The notes beneath the pieces were generated by a model. The model did not search any database. It was not told where the DNA came from and worked only from the letters and a program-made list of their open reading frames with translations. A program made the translations under genes and the position numbers. Positions 37,796-48,783 of a stretch of DNA of 64,000 bases are shown in pieces (positions within the stretch are counted from its first letter, which is position 1; every line of letters starts with the position of its first letter). The stretch is from positions 4,378,633 to 4,442,632 of the forward strand of contig NZ_KI911784.1 of assembly GCF_000516515.1 (NCBI RefSeq), written 5' to 3'. This DNA comes from Chloroflexus sp. Y-396-1 (GTDB lineage Bacteria; Chloroflexota; Chloroflexia; Chloroflexales; Chloroflexaceae).

Positions 37796-39007
37796 ATGTC
37801 AAGCACCTTCATGAACTCGCCGCGCTTCTACTTCACCAGCGAAAGTGTCAGCGAAGGCCATCCCGACAAAATGTGCGATCAGATCAGTGATGCAATTCTT
37901 GATGCCTTTCTGAGCCACGATCCAAAAGCACGGGTCGCGGTAGAAACGGCGACAACGACGGGTTTGATCGTGGTACTAGGTGAAGTAACTTACGAGCGTG
38001 GTTACATCCCAATTGAGGAGATCGTCCGACGCACGGTTAAAGAGATCGGTTACACGAGCGCTGATTACGGCTTTGATGCGGACACATGTGGCGTGATGGT
38101 CGCCATCCACGGTCAATCGCCCGATATTGCAATGGGTGTCGATAAGGCGCTCGAAGCCAAGATCGGGGAAATGAACGATGATGTTGAAGCAGTTGGCGCT
38201 GGCGATCAAGGTATGATGTTCGGATTTGCCTGTGATGAAACACCCGAACTCATGCCGGCCAGTATTGCTCTAGCCCATCGTCTAATTCGGCGTCTCGAAC
38301 GAGTACGTAAAGACGGTACGCTCCCGTATCTGCGGCCCGATGCAAAGTCACAGGTTACTGTCGAGTACAGCTATGGCAAACCGGTGCGCGTTGACACAGT
38401 TCTGATTAGTAGTCAGCACGCACCAGATGTGACACAAGAGCAAATTCGCGCCGATCTGATCGAGCACGTGATCAAGACTGAGATTCCTGAGCATTGGCTT
38501 GACCCACAAACCAAGATATTCATTAATCCGACCGGACGGTTTGTGATCGGTGGGCCAATGGGTGATAGTGGTCTGACCGGACGCAAGATTATCGTTGATA
38601 CTTACGGTGGGGTTGCCCGTCACGGTGGCGGCGCGTTCAGCGGGAAAGACCCATCAAAGGTCGACCGTAGTGCGGCCTACGCCTGCCGCTGGGTGGCAAA
38701 GAACATTGTTGCAGCCGGTCTTGCTCGTCGGGTCGAGCTGCAAGTCAGCTACGCTATTGGTGTTGCCCGTCCATTATCACTTAGCGTCGAGACCTTTGGC
38801 ACCGCTACCGTACCAGATGAGGTCATTCTGAAGGCGGTGAACGAGGTGTTCGATCTCCGTCCGGGCGCCATCATCCGCGATCTCGACTTACGTCGCCCAA
38901 TCTACCGTAAGACAGCATCCGGTGGTCATTTTGGCCGTACTGACATTGATCTGCCCTGGGAACGCACCAATCGGGTAGAGGAACTGCGGCGTGCAGCCGG
39001 TTTATAG
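37796..39007 (+). CDS. metK: S-adenosylmethionine synthetase
   Basis: 403 residues from the ATG at 37796 (CAGAGGT upstream). Signatures: [40 protein letters not shown], and [19 protein letters not shown]. It makes SAM from methionine and ATP. Last gene of the riboswitch cluster; a 134-nt gap after ahcY carries no clear terminator, so the SAM-I switch probably controls it too. A GC-rich hairpin follows at 39041. Confidence 0.97.
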   Translation: MSSTFMNSPRFYFTSESVSEGHPDKMCDQISDAILDAFLSHDPKARVAVETATTTGLIVVLGEVTYERGYIPIEEIVRRTVKEIGYTSADYGFDADTCGVMVAIHGQSPDIAMGVDKALEAKIGEMNDDVEAVGAGDQGMMFGFACDETPELMPASIALAHRLIRRLERVRKDGTLPYLRPDAKSQVTVEYSYGKPVRVDTVLISSQHAPDVTQEQIRADLIEHVIKTEIPEHWLDPQTKIFINPTGRFVIGGPMGDSGLTGRKIIVDTYGGVARHGGGAFSGKDPSKVDRSAAYACRWVAKNIVAAGLARRVELQVSYAIGVARPLSLSVETFGTATVPDEVILKAVNEVFDLRPGAIIRDLDLRRPIYRKTASGGHFGRTDIDLPWERTNRVEELRRAAGL

Positions 39008-39040
39008 ATTAAGATTGGGATGAGACGGATACAGCGCGTG

Positions 39041-39063
39041 GGGGCGGGGCATAAACCCGCCCC
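39041..39063 (+). terminator. GC-rich hairpin after metK
   Basis: GGGGCGGG (39041-39048) pairs with CCCGCCCC (39056-39063) around 7 nt. The following bases are not T-rich, so termination may be weak. Confidence 0.5.
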
Positions 39064-39166
39064 TATCAGTGTGCTATGAACTTCATCTTGAACTCATGCC
39101 CAGATCGATATTATTACGGAGTATTACGTTCACACATCTGAACTTCTAAACGCTGGGGCCAACGAT

Positions 39167-40015
39167 ATGCGACGGATTGTGCGTGCTTTCGCTGACTATA
39201 CTCTACTGACGATTGGTGCCTTGTTAAGCGCAACGGCGGTGCGCTTTTTTCTAGTACCTAATCAAGTCGTGACCGGCGGTGTCACGGGTGTTGCTCAACT
39301 ACTAAACACTTTTTTCGGCACACCGGTTGGCATCGTTGTACTGATTTTGAACATTCCACTCTTGATCGCGGGCTGGCGCTATCTGGGAGGGGCAGTCTTT
39401 GGCATCCGAACCTTTTACACCGTCACAGTGATGTCGCTAGCAATTGATGCTCTGGCGCCATTTGCTCGGCCAATCACTAACGACCCACTTCTCTATAGTC
39501 TGTACGGTGGGGTCATTGACGGAATCGGGATCGGGCTAGTTTTGCGGGCACGCGGTACAACCGGCGGCAGTGATATTCTGGCTCGCTTAATCGAGCGACG
39601 CTTTGGCGTGCAACCCGGTCGTAGTCTGCTCGGTTTCGATACCATGGTTTTTACCGCAGCACTCTTTAGCTATGGCCCAGAGAAGATCATGTATGCGCTT
39701 CTCGTTGCGTTCACCGCAAGTCGGGCTATCGATACAGTATTAGCTGCGGGTAAGGGAGCACGTCAGGCACTCATCATTACCTCTTCCCCTGATCCGATCC
39801 GAGCAGCAGTACTACACCAGCTCGGACGCGGGATTACCCAACTCGAAGCTATCGGTGGTTATACCGGAGCAACACGAGCTGTATTGCTCTGTGTAGTTGC
39901 CCGAACTGAAATCGGTACATTGAAAAACCTGGTCAATACGATTGACCCCGCAGCGTTTGTGATTGTCGGTGAGGTTGAAGAGGTTTTGGGTGAAGGGTTT
40001 AGTCGATCAACGTAA
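39167..40015 (+). CDS. YitT-family membrane protein (DUF161/DUF2179)
   Basis: 282 residues. Five to six membrane helices occupy residues 1-200, with YitT landmarks: ATAVRFFLVPNQVVTGGVTGVAQLL, LYGGVIDGIGIGLVLRARGTTGGSDILARLI, and the second GxxxGS-like repeat. A cytoplasmic C-terminal DUF2179 domain (about 200-275, ALIITSSPDPIRAAVLHQLGRGITQLEAIGGYTG) resembles a GlnB-like ligand-binding fold. Function unknown in the family. A TTGAAC lies 17 bp before TTATTA (39088-39116) as a possible promoter. Confidence 0.9.
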   Translation: MRRIVRAFADYTLLTIGALLSATAVRFFLVPNQVVTGGVTGVAQLLNTFFGTPVGIVVLILNIPLLIAGWRYLGGAVFGIRTFYTVTVMSLAIDALAPFARPITNDPLLYSLYGGVIDGIGIGLVLRARGTTGGSDILARLIERRFGVQPGRSLLGFDTMVFTAALFSYGPEKIMYALLVAFTASRAIDTVLAAGKGARQALIITSSPDPIRAAVLHQLGRGITQLEAIGGYTGATRAVLLCVVARTEIGTLKNLVNTIDPAAFVIVGEVEEVLGEGFSRST

Positions 40016-40287
40016 GCACTGCTCTAACTGAAGGGTTTCAACGTTTTCAGGTTTTGGTCGTGTTCGTACATGAACGTCTTTCACACGCTCACGATGATCT
40101 CCGACCTGTGCCGCTTGCCTGGGAGCACGGGCTGCTGGTCTCGTTCGACAATGCGCAAATTGGACCGCGTCCGGCTCATTTGCACACTATCTGAGGCGGG
40201 TTTGGAGCTTGCCTTCACCGGTGTGTAGTGATGTATCATAGAGGTAGTTTGGCGCTCACCGCTATGACGCAATAAGACACGTCATTG

Positions 40288-41517
40288 CTATGCAACGGAT
40301 GCCCGTTCCATCATCGCCGCTATTGCTGTAGCAAGGAGTGACATCTGACCACCGCCGCCTTGTGCCATACGGGCATGACCACCACCGCGCCCACCCAGCA
40401 CTTTCATTCCTGCAGCCAGAATTTCACGAGCGTCGACAGCAGTATCATCGGCACAAGCCACCACAATCTGAGGACGTTCAGTACCACCGGCAATGATCGC
40501 AATTCCTCCCGGTAATTCAGCGATAAAGCCGGCGATAGTACGTAATCGCTCGAGATCAGCATCTGGCAGCGTCGCTGTTACCACGCGCCGTCCATTGACT
40601 AACGGGGTCTGGGCATACCACTGCGCAGCCCGTAACGCATCAAGTTCACGACGGGTTTGCGTAAGTTCACGTTGCAGCCCTTGCAGTGTCTCTTGCAGAC
40701 GACTGACTGCCGCCGGTAATTCAGCCCACCCCACACTCAGTGCCGACGCGGCAGATCTGATTGCCCGATCGCGCTCATGCATGGCAGCGATCACCCGCCC
40801 ACCACATAGAAATTCAACTCTAGTCACGCCACGTTGCCGTGTCCAACCTGTCACAACAATTGCCCCAACCTCGCCACTACGAGCCGGATGGGTTCCACCA
40901 CAGGCCGAATGATCGATGTCACCAATGCTGACGACACGTACAGCACCACTGACCGTCGGCGGTTTGCGTAGCGGAATCTGTGTCAATTCGGCCGGACTAA
41001 CGAAGCGAGCATAGACGGGCAGATTAGCCCAGACTGCCCGATTGGCCCAGGCTTCAGCAGCCTGTACCTGATCTTCGTTTAGGTTGGTGACATCGAGATC
41101 GATGGTAACGCTCCGCTCGCTCAGATGGAACGAAACCGTTGCTGCTTGACAGGTGGCAATAAATGCCGCCGTCAAAATATGTTGCCCACAGTGTTGCTGC
41201 ATGTGATCGAAGCGGCGTACCCAATTGATCTGACCGGTAACAATCGTGTCGGGATCGGGAAGCGGTTCGCTCGTGTTAAGAATATGCCAGACGACACCGT
41301 TGTCACTCTGCACATCGACAACCGGCCAACGACGATCAGGCGCCGAGGCAGCTTCGATCCAACCCTGATCAGCCGGTTGTCCACCGCCCGCCGGGTAGAA
41401 AGCGCTACGGTCAAGTGCTACTGCCGGACGTCCGTTGTATTCAGAACTGGCAATCACCTGTGCAGTAAATGTTGTCAGGTAAGAGTCATCGTAGTATAGG
41501 CGAGTGGTAGTGTCCAT
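40288..41517 (-). CDS. AlaX-type alanyl-tRNA editing protein with DHHA1 domain
   Basis: 409 residues. The editing core of AlaRS is complete: RSAFYPAGGGQPADQG, the zinc motif HCGQHILTAAF (HxxxH) and SACGGTH (Cys...His). The C-terminal coiled coil and DHHA1 domain end in LGGRGGGHARMAQGGG. The catalytic aminoacylation domain of AlaRS is absent, so it is a free-standing editor (AlaX-L type) that hydrolyses Ser- or Gly-tRNA(Ala). Last gene after truB on the minus strand, 29 nt away. Confidence 0.92.
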   Translation of the reverse strand: MDTTTRLYYDDSYLTTFTAQVIASSEYNGRPAVALDRSAFYPAGGGQPADQGWIEAASAPDRRWPVVDVQSDNGVVWHILNTSEPLPDPDTIVTGQINWVRRFDHMQQHCGQHILTAAFIATCQAATVSFHLSERSVTIDLDVTNLNEDQVQAAEAWANRAVWANLPVYARFVSPAELTQIPLRKPPTVSGAVRVVSIGDIDHSACGGTHPARSGEVGAIVVTGWTRQRGVTRVEFLCGGRVIAAMHERDRAIRSAASALSVGWAELPAAVSRLQETLQGLQRELTQTRRELDALRAAQWYAQTPLVNGRRVVTATLPDADLERLRTIAGFIAELPGGIAIIAGGTERPQIVVACADDTAVDAREILAAGMKVLGGRGGGHARMAQGGGGQMSLLATAIAAMMERASVA

Positions 41518-41546
41518 AGGTGACTATCGGTTGATAAGCGTATATC

Positions 41547-42419
41547 TCAGGTAAATACCTTAACCGGTCGCCAGTACATACCGTCGCGGTGGAGTAATGC
41601 AATTAGTTTGCCGGTGGGATCGTAGGCCCGCGCTCGTGGTGCATCGAGGTCGGTAGCTGGAATAGCCATACCATGACATATCTTGCGCACATCCGCCGCA
41701 CTAAGTTTGAGCACAGGCCAATCTGATAATACAGTGTCAGGCGGAACGAGATGTCTGATCAGCGATGCTCGATCGGTCAACTCTGCAAGCGGAATGGCCT
41801 GTTCAAGACGAAATGGCCCCACGAAAGTACGCTGCAACGCCGCGAGATGCCCACCACATCCTAGCGCGGTTCCAATATCACGAGCCAACGCACGAATGTA
41901 GACCCCTTTACCACATTCGACTGCGATCACGAGATCAGGTGGATCATACGACACGAGCATAAGCTGATCAATGCGTACCGGTCGCGCTTCCAGCGTGATC
42001 TCAGCACCGGCACGAGCCAAAGTGTATGCCCGCTGTCCGTCTACGTGGAGCGCCGAAAAGACCGGTGGTTGCTGAACAATCGTACCTCGGAATTGGGCCA
42101 ACACGGCCTCAAGATCGGCAACGGTGATGGCCGGTACCGGTCGGGTTGCTATTGGCTCTCCTTCACTGTCATCGGTAGTCGTTTGGACACCCAGCCGAAC
42201 CACACCAAGGTACCCTTTCCTGGCCTCGACCAACTGATCGATCAGGCGAGTCGCGCTGCCAAGGGCAATTGGAAGCACACCTGTAGCTGCTGGATCGAGC
42301 GTACCCGCATGACCAATCTTCACCGTTTTGCCGACCAGTCGGCGGACGCGCATCACCACATCGTGCGACGTAAAACCTGCGGGCTTATCGATAACCAGAA
42401 ATCCAACCAACTCCGTCAT
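41547..42419 (-). CDS. truB: tRNA pseudouridine(55) synthase
   Basis: 290 residues. VIDKPAGFTSHDVVMRVRR and the catalytic GHAGTLDPAATGVLP (Asp43 region), then YLGVVRLGVQTTTDDSEG and VECGKGVYIRALARDIG. It makes pseudouridine 55 in the T-loop of tRNAs. Its ATG overlaps the stop of the upstream nrnA gene by 4 nt, in the usual nusA-infB-rbfA-truB gene order. Confidence 0.96.
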   Translation of the reverse strand: MTELVGFLVIDKPAGFTSHDVVMRVRRLVGKTVKIGHAGTLDPAATGVLPIALGSATRLIDQLVEARKGYLGVVRLGVQTTTDDSEGEPIATRPVPAITVADLEAVLAQFRGTIVQQPPVFSALHVDGQRAYTLARAGAEITLEARPVRIDQLMLVSYDPPDLVIAVECGKGVYIRALARDIGTALGCGGHLAALQRTFVGPFRLEQAIPLAELTDRASLIRHLVPPDTVLSDWPVLKLSAADVRKICHGMAIPATDLDAPRARAYDPTGKLIALLHRDGMYWRPVKVFT

Positions 42420-43414
42420 AGATTGCCCTGCACAGCCTGTCGCAACACCGGTAAGACTTCGGCTACTGCTGCTTCAAGACTCATCTGCAACGTTGCCCCT
42501 GCTGCCTGACGATGACCACCACCCCCCCAGCGTTGGGCAACGGCAGCCACATCAACTCCGGGAACCGAACGCAGACTAATCTTTACCGTACCATCGGGGC
42601 GTTCGCGGAAGAGTACGCAGGCCCGCATTCCGGCCACTCGTTGCAAACGGGAAACTGTATCATCAGTTGCCGACTCATCGGCTTGTGCTGCACGTAACAT
42701 CTCTTGCGAAACGACCGTCCAGAAGATACCATCTTCATGCTGCAACTGCGACATCGCCATACCGGTTAAGCGCAATGTCGAAGGCGGGATTGAGAAAAAA
42801 ACGGCATCGACTACTCGCTGCTTCTCGGCGCCCGCTTCAAGGAGCGCAGCTGCTCGGCGAAAGGTCGCCGGCACTACACTTGGGATTTGAAATCCCTGCG
42901 TATCGGTAAGTATGCCCAGATACAAACAGGTTGCCGCTGCGGGCGAAACAGGCCAGGCAAGGGCAGTGAACAGATCAAATAACACTTCTGCACACGAAGC
43001 AGCTTGTGGCTGAATGACACTCACTGCACCGCCGCCATCGTTGGTGGCATGGTGATCAACGATAATTAGCGATTTGGAACGGAGAAACGCCTCATGCTCA
43101 TCATAAATCAAACCGGCACGTGAGAGATGAGCCACATCAACCATCCAAATCAGATCGCACTCAGGGAGTGATGAACCTGACCGGTAGACCTGAAGATCGG
43201 TAAAGCCGGGTAAGACCGCACAATAGTCAATCGGCGGCGAGGACGCCAGTGCAATAACATCTTTGCCAAGTTCACGCAACACGTGTACGGTCGCCAGCAT
43301 TGACCCGATCGCGTCACCATCGGGGTTAACATGACTCAGGACGAGTATCCGTTGTGCTTGGGCCGATATGTTGCGGATCGGTTCGACCGCTTGCAGGGGA
43401 TTAGTAAAAATCAT
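42416..43414 (-). CDS. nrnA: DHH-family phosphoesterase, NrnA-like oligoribonuclease/pAp phosphatase
   Basis: 332 residues. DHH metal motifs: VLSHVNPDGDAIGS, VDVAHLSR, IIVDHHATNDGGG, and LGILTDTQGF. The C-terminal DHHA1 domain contains WGGGGHRQAAGATL. NrnA degrades nanoRNAs of 2-5 nt and dephosphorylates 3'-phosphoadenosine 5'-phosphate. Between rbfA/methyltransferase and truB, its usual place. AGGAGAG precedes the ATG, which overlaps the methyltransferase stop by 4 nt. Confidence 0.93.
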   Translation of the reverse strand: MIFTNPLQAVEPIRNISAQAQRILVLSHVNPDGDAIGSMLATVHVLRELGKDVIALASSPPIDYCAVLPGFTDLQVYRSGSSLPECDLIWMVDVAHLSRAGLIYDEHEAFLRSKSLIIVDHHATNDGGGAVSVIQPQAASCAEVLFDLFTALAWPVSPAAATCLYLGILTDTQGFQIPSVVPATFRRAAALLEAGAEKQRVVDAVFFSIPPSTLRLTGMAMSQLQHEDGIFWTVVSQEMLRAAQADESATDDTVSRLQRVAGMRACVLFRERPDGTVKISLRSVPGVDVAAVAQRWGGGGHRQAAGATLQMSLEAAVAEVLPVLRQAVQGNL

Positions 43415-44037
43415 ATCTCTCCTGTCGCGATAGGAGCGGCTGGTAGTATGATCCGATAGACAGAATGACCAGCACGCTTCTTAATCTCCTTGAGTCGTAA
43501 ATTATGTCGTGGGCCGAGACGAGGGATCAGATGATTGAGACCGCTCACGACGACAAACCAGTATTCTCCACCAGGCCGCAGATGGTGTAGTGGCGCCAGA
43601 ATAAATTCGTGTTCGATGGCGTAGTCTCCGATTTTAGCCGGAATGTTTGAGACGATCAAATCGTAAGGGCCAGGAGGAGCATCGCTTAAGCCAACGCTCC
43701 CAAGCACCGTAACATTCGGCGTCGCGTTCAGTATCGCATTGTGGCGAGCATATCGTACTGCGAGGAGGTCTTTATCAACCAGAGTCACTTCCGCTTGCGG
43801 AAAACGACGAGCCAGGCAGATGCCGATCACACCGCAGCCACAACCGAGATCGAGAATGCGCTGTGGGTCAGGTGATGCTGGTTCAATCAGACGCAAAAGA
43901 AGATCGGTGCCTTCATCGATCTGAAACGATGAAAAGATCGTATGCCCAACATCGAAGAGAAACTGCTGACCACGCAGCGTATAGGTAATCCGCTTCTTAT
44001 AATAAGGATCGAAGGGAGCGTCACTACTGTTCATCAT
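43411..44037 (-). CDS. RsmC/PrmA-like class I methyltransferase in the translation operon
   Basis: 208 residues from the ATG at 44037 (or the adjacent ATG at 44034), overlapping the rbfA stop by about 14 nt. Longer frames would run antisense-like through rbfA in another frame and are not used. Motifs: [39 protein letters not shown], and [17 protein letters not shown], an NPP-like post-II motif changed to NIPA. Relatives modify guanine in rRNA or glutamine in proteins. The N at NxP is kept, consistent with N-methylation. It is not a standard member of this operon. Confidence 0.85.
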   Translation of the reverse strand: MMNSSDAPFDPYYKKRITYTLRGQQFLFDVGHTIFSSFQIDEGTDLLLRLIEPASPDPQRILDLGCGCGVIGICLARRFPQAEVTLVDKDLLAVRYARHNAILNATPNVTVLGSVGLSDAPPGPYDLIVSNIPAKIGDYAIEHEFILAPLHHLRPGGEYWFVVVSGLNHLIPRLGPRHNLRLKEIKKRAGHSVYRIILPAAPIATGEI

Positions 44038-44407
44038 CAATCTTCGGCGGATTGACCAGCCGTTCCTGCTGAATTGCACGGAACACTTCATCAATATGCA
44101 TGGTGTAATCGAGCGAAGTATCCTGAATAAGATGAAGTTCGGGAATAAACCGCATATATCCCATCTCCTCAGCAATTCGCTTCCGCAAAAAGCCACGTGC
44201 TCGCTGTAAAACCGCCATTGTCGCTTCACGCTCTTCTGGCGAACCCATCACCGAAATACGAACCTTCGCATGCTGAAGATCGGCACTCACTTCGACTCCG
44301 GTCACGGTAGCAAAGCCAACGCGCGGGTCTTTTAATTCTTTCTGTATCACTTCGCCAAGAATACGTTGCATCGTATCGGCAACCTGTTGTAATCGTTGTT
44401 TTGCCAT
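44024..44407 (-). CDS. rbfA: Ribosome-binding factor A
   Basis: 127 residues, KH-like fold of Rbf[52 protein letters not shown] and [27 protein letters not shown]. It binds the 30S subunit during late 16S rRNA maturation. GAGGAAC precedes the ATG. It lies 232 nt downstream of infB; that gap shows no gene. Confidence 0.95.
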   Translation of the reverse strand: MAKQRLQQVADTMQRILGEVIQKELKDPRVGFATVTGVEVSADLQHAKVRISVMGSPEEREATMAVLQRARGFLRKRIAEEMGYMRFIPELHLIQDTSLDYTMHIDEVFRAIQQERLVNPPKIDDEQ

Positions 44408-44639
44408 AGAGTTCCTCGCTTTCGTTACTTTTATGACCTATGAAACAGGCGCCAATGTCTGAGAGGTACGTAAAACATGCTATGCCTGCCGTGAAGAGAA
44501 AGGAGGCAAATGTACGAAACATTATTGCACACCCCGCAGGGCAGGTTTATAGACCAACCCAGACGGGGTATGCAGATCAACGTTCAGAGTACGAGCACGA
44601 TGTTATGTTATGTTAAACACACAGCGGTCGTACCAGAGC

Positions 44640-46880
44640 TTAGAGTGACGCTGCGACTGTCTCCTGACGATAGAACTCCAGTGCATCACCGATTTCAATA
44701 TCGTTAAAGCCCTCAACGATCAGACCGCACTCGTAGCCAGCCGTCACCTCACGCACATCGTCCTTAAAGCGTTTCAGTGACGAAATCTTACCATCGTGGA
44801 TCACCACACCACGGCGCAAGACGCGCACATTCTGACCGGTGCGTGTAACTTTACCATCAGTTACGTAGACACCGGCCACGACCTCGCGGGTCGGTAATCG
44901 GAACGTATTGCGCACTTCGGCATAGCCTTCGACCACCTCTTTAACGGTTGGCGCCAGCATACCGGCCATTGCCTTCTTCAAATCATCCTGCAACTGATAA
45001 ATGATGTTGTAGAAGCGAATATCAACCCCATGCTGCTCGGCATGCCGACGGGCGGCTGGATCGGGGCGGGCGTTGAAACCGATGATGATCGCGTGGCTGG
45101 CCAGAGCAAGATTGACATCCCCCTCGGTAATAGCGCCAACCCCACGGTGGATGATCCGGGTTTGCACTGCCTGCTGAGACTGGTTCAACTGCTCGATCAG
45201 GTGTGCGATAGCGTCAAGTGACCCTTGCACGTCAGCTTTCAAGATCAGGTTCAATTCTTTCACCTGTCCTTGTTTCACCTTGCCAAACAGCTCTTCGAGG
45301 CTGGTACCACGGACAGTAGCCGCCATCGCTTCAGCCCGTTGCTGCCGCTGACGCTGCAAGGCAATTTCACGCGCCATGACCAGATCGTCCATCACCTGCA
45401 AAATGTCACCGGCCTGTGGTACACCTTCCAGGCCAACAATCTCCACAGGAGTTGATGGTTCAGCATGGCGGAGACGTTTCCCACTATCGCTAAACATCGA
45501 CTTAATCTTACCGGCGACGCACCCGACCAGCACATTATCCTCAAGATGAAGGGTTCCGTTCTGGATCAGCACCGTTGCAACCGGCCCACGGCTCTTGTCC
45601 AGCTTTGCTTCGATGATGGTGCCGACCGCCGGAGCATTCGGATTAGCACGCAGATCTTCAAGATCGGCTACCAGCAAGATCATCTCTAACAGGCCATCGA
45701 TATTGATTTTCTGACGTGCAGAGACATGCACGCAAGGCACATTTCCACCGTATTCTTCAACAATCACGCCGATATTTGCCAACTGCTGCTTAATCCGATC
45801 AGGGTTGGCTGTCGGGAGATCGATTTTATTAATCGCCACGATCATCGGCACGCCGGCGGCCTTCACGTGGGCAATCGCCTCTTCGGTCTGTGGCTTCACA
45901 CCATCATCAGCCGCAACCACCAGCACCACAATATCAGTCACCTGGGCGCCACGAGCACGCATAGCGGTAAACGCCTCGTGTCCTGGTGTATCGAGAAAGG
46001 TGATCTTCCGATGATTAACCTCAACCTGGTACGCACCGATATGCTGAGTAATGCCACCAGCCTCACCTTCGGCTACCCGTGTCGAGCGAATCGCATCGAG
46101 CAGCTTCGTCTTCCCGTGGTCAACGTGACCCATAATGGTCACTACCGGTGGTCGCGGACGCATCTCTTCGGGGGGTTGCGCTTTCAACACCTCTTTGATG
46201 TCTTCAACGATACCCGCCATTTGTTCGGGTACAATTTCCGTCGTCTCAACCCCAAAGTCAGCCATAATCAGCGCCGCCGTCTCGTAGTCGATCTGCTGAT
46301 TAATATTGGCTAGCATCCCTCCCTTTAGCATTGCCTTCAAAATATCAGCAGCACCAATCCCGGTTGCCTCGGAGAGTTCACGTACCGTCATCACAGGAGG
46401 TAAAGCCACCGGCCCACGGGGACGAACCACCGGTCGCGGCGCCGCTGGCGATGGTGGACGGCGCAACACATGATCGCGCTCACGTTCTTCAGGCTGTTGA
46501 CGGCCACGGGCTGACTGTACATTCTGATTACGGCCACGGGCATTATTGCCCCCACGTCCAGCCGCTGGTGTTGCAGCACCACGAGCAGGTGGTGTCGCAT
46601 TCTGACGGGCATTAGCTGCCCCACCGGTTTTTCCGGCGCTGGAAGCAGGCGTACTGCGCTGAGCTGCTGGCGGGGTCAGATTACGACCAGATGTTGCCGG
46701 TCGTCCACTCCCACTGGAGTGATTCCCTGCCGAACGACCAGCACCTGAAGACGCATTCGGATTGCGACCGGTACCGGCATTAGGTGAACTGGTAGCGACA
46801 CGATTATTGCCTGCCTGGCCAGTGCTTCGTCCAGCACCCGTTCCCGTACTTCCTGTATCACGTCGTGGTTTATCGCTCAT
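44640..46880 (-). CDS. infB: Translation initiation factor IF-2
   Basis: 746 residues from the ATG at 46880 (ATGs at 46889 and 46886 are alternatives; GGAAAGG overlaps them). Residues 1-about 150 are a low-complexity Gly/Ser/Asn/Ala/Arg/Pro-rich tail, then an IF2-N domain ([36 protein letters not shown]). G domain: [22 protein letters not shown] and NKIDLPTAN. Domains II, III and IV follow, ending [20 protein letters not shown]. It places fMet-tRNA on the 30S subunit using GTP. Confidence 0.97.
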   Translation of the reverse strand: MSDKPRRDTGSTGTGAGRSTGQAGNNRVATSSPNAGTGRNPNASSGAGRSAGNHSSGSGRPATSGRNLTPPAAQRSTPASSAGKTGGAANARQNATPPARGAATPAAGRGGNNARGRNQNVQSARGRQQPEERERDHVLRRPPSPAAPRPVVRPRGPVALPPVMTVRELSEATGIGAADILKAMLKGGMLANINQQIDYETAALIMADFGVETTEIVPEQMAGIVEDIKEVLKAQPPEEMRPRPPVVTIMGHVDHGKTKLLDAIRSTRVAEGEAGGITQHIGAYQVEVNHRKITFLDTPGHEAFTAMRARGAQVTDIVVLVVAADDGVKPQTEEAIAHVKAAGVPMIVAINKIDLPTANPDRIKQQLANIGVIVEEYGGNVPCVHVSARQKINIDGLLEMILLVADLEDLRANPNAPAVGTIIEAKLDKSRGPVATVLIQNGTLHLEDNVLVGCVAGKIKSMFSDSGKRLRHAEPSTPVEIVGLEGVPQAGDILQVMDDLVMAREIALQRQRQQRAEAMAATVRGTSLEELFGKVKQGQVKELNLILKADVQGSLDAIAHLIEQLNQSQQAVQTRIIHRGVGAITEGDVNLALASHAIIIGFNARPDPAARRHAEQHGVDIRFYNIIYQLQDDLKKAMAGMLAPTVKEVVEGYAEVRNTFRLPTREVVAGVYVTDGKVTRTGQNVRVLRRGVVIHDGKISSLKRFKDDVREVTAGYECGLIVEGFNDIEIGDALEFYRQETVAASL

Positions 46881-47077
46881 CGTCATCATCCTTTCCGAGG
46901 AGAGCAACCTAAAAAGATTGATCTCCCACAATATTCAGGTATAGGTACGTCAACGGCGCCTATAGCAGCAATCTAGCCAGTTGCAGACGACATCGGTCAG
47001 TTACGCGCATACAAACCTGTGCATCGTTGATAGATGTCGCTCATATCGAGCCGTCTCTGACGTGTATGCGCGACAGG

Positions 47078-47404
47078 CTACTCAGCCACCGTTGACTCCA
47101 TTTCCTGAAGAAACTGTTGTCCTCTTGCTTCAATTGCTGCCCGATCTTCGGGATGCAACGCCGCAATCTTCAACGCCCGTTCAATCACATTGCGGCGCAA
47201 AGCCTGGTTCCAGCACGCGGGATTATGGCACAAATACGCACCACGTCCGGGCTGTTTCCCAGTTGGATCGATAGTTACACGCCCATCAGCACGACGCACT
47301 AGCCGAATCAATGCCCGCTTGGCATCACTTTGTCGGCAGACGATACACATCCGTTGTGGTATGTGCCGTGGGCGTGGCCCACCGGTCTTGAGGTTGGCCG
47401 CCAT
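47078..47404 (-). CDS. ylxR: YlxR/RnpM-type RNA-binding protein (DUF448)
   Basis: 108 residues from the ATG at 47404; the in-frame ATG at 47473 lies inside nusA. Core RMCIVCRQSDAKRALIRLVRRADGRVTIDP and GRGAYLCHNPACW. GAGGAG is embedded in the end of nusA, so translation is coupled. YlxR-family proteins bind RNA, and in Bacillus the homologue modulates RNase P. 197 nt separate it from infB, with nothing recognised between. Confidence 0.92.
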   Translation of the reverse strand: MAANLKTGGPRPRHIPQRMCIVCRQSDAKRALIRLVRRADGRVTIDPTGKQPGRGAYLCHNPACWNQALRRNVIERALKIAALHPEDRAAIEARGQQFLQEMESTVAE

Positions 47405-47408
47405 GAAC

Positions 47409-48737
47409 TTACTCCTCATCGGGCAACGTCTGTCCGCCTTCCTGCAAGATATAAGAAGCGAACAGGCGATCATTGTAGTAAATAAAAATCATCTGTGATG
47501 TCGTGCGCACGTGCACAGTCTCACCAACCAGATCATTCCCTAACGGACCGTAGCGGTGACCGCGATAGCGAATAGTGCCATCCGGCTGCACGACCCGTGT
47601 TTCAATCGGGGACATCGCCAGTTCAGCCTCAATCGCCATCTGTTCAGCCTCAGCTTCGGCTCGCGCCTCAGCCGCCGCCCGTTCCTCTTCGAGCAAGGCC
47701 GAAGCACTCTTAATATCGATCCGCCAGCCCGTCAATTTGGCTGCCAGCCGCACATTCTGCCCTTCCTTACCTATTGCGAGCGACAATTGCTTATCGGGCA
47801 CAATAACCAGTGCAGTGTGGTCGTGATCGTTCAGATGCACTTCAACCACCTGCGCCGGTGAGAGTGCGTTAGCAATATATTCACGCGGATCGGAAGACCA
47901 TTGCACGACATCGATCTTCTCGCCATTCAGCTCATTCACGATGTTCTGAATGCGAATACCACGCATGCCCACGCATGAACCAACCGGATCAATCCCCTCT
48001 TGCCGGGCAACAACTGCGACCTTCGTGCGTAAACCCGGCTCACGAGCAATGGATTTAATCTCGACGACGCCATTGTAAATTTCAGGCACCTCCATCTCGA
48101 ATAGACGGAGGATCAGATTCTTGTGTGCTCGCGAGGCAATTAAGCGCGGGCCACGGTCATCTTTTTTGACCTCCATCAGGTAGACTTTCAGGCGCTGCCC
48201 ATGGTAGTACCGATCATTGGCTACCTGCTCTTTTGGCGGAATAATTGCTTCAGCTTTACCCAGTTCAAGGATGACATTGCCACGCGGGCCGTTGTTACGC
48301 TGAACCGTGGCCGTCAACAACTCGCCTTCACGATTCTCGAACTCGCTGTAGATGTAGTTACGCTCGATCTCTTTGATCCCCTGCAGCACAACCTGCTTGG
48401 CCGTCTGAGCTGCAATCCGACCAAAATCGCGCGGCGTTGTCTCGACCAAAACCGCTTCACCGATTTGAGCATCGGGCTTAATGCGCCGAGCCGATTCGAG
48501 ATCAATCTCAAATCGCTCATCATAGACTTCATCGACCACCTGTTTTTCAGCGTACACCCGCGCCACACCACTGATCGGATCTAGCTTCACAACGACCTCA
48601 ACAGCCGGCGGATTTGGGCCTAACAAGCGCCGGTAGGCGCTTACCAGCGCTTTCTCCATCACCTCAATAATGGCTTCTTTTGGAATACCGCGCTCAGATG
48701 CAATTTGAGCAATCGCTGCGTAAAAATCGCTTTTCAT
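47409..48737 (-). CDS. nusA: Transcription termination/antitermination factor NusA
   Basis: 442 residues from the ATG at 48737 ([22 protein letters not shown]). N-terminal RNAP-binding domain to about 125, S1 domain ([25 protein letters not shown]), then KH1/KH2 ([57 protein letters not shown]). The C-terminus is an unusual short tail with [36 protein letters not shown] instead of acidic repeats. No rimP gene precedes it. A terminator-like hairpin stands in its leader. Confidence 0.95.
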   Translation of the reverse strand: MKSDFYAAIAQIASERGIPKEAIIEVMEKALVSAYRRLLGPNPPAVEVVVKLDPISGVARVYAEKQVVDEVYDERFEIDLESARRIKPDAQIGEAVLVETTPRDFGRIAAQTAKQVVLQGIKEIERNYIYSEFENREGELLTATVQRNNGPRGNVILELGKAEAIIPPKEQVANDRYYHGQRLKVYLMEVKKDDRGPRLIASRAHKNLILRLFEMEVPEIYNGVVEIKSIAREPGLRTKVAVVARQEGIDPVGSCVGMRGIRIQNIVNELNGEKIDVVQWSSDPREYIANALSPAQVVEVHLNDHDHTALVIVPDKQLSLAIGKEGQNVRLAAKLTGWRIDIKSASALLEEERAAAEARAEAEAEQMAIEAELAMSPIETRVVQPDGTIRYRGHRYGPLGNDLVGETVHVRTTSQMIFIYYNDRLFASYILQEGGQTLPDEE

Positions 48738-48762
48738 CGCTATAACTCGCCTGACAATAAGA

Positions 48763-48783
48763 AAAGTGGGTATGACCCACTTT
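48763..48783 (-). terminator. Terminator-type hairpin in the nusA leader
   Basis: AAAGTGGGT (48763-48771) and ACCCACTTT (48775-48783) pair perfectly around 3 nt. On the minus strand TCTTATTG follows, and the nusA ATG lies 26 nt beyond. This is the shape of an intrinsic terminator, suggesting attenuation of the nusA operon. Confidence 0.6.
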
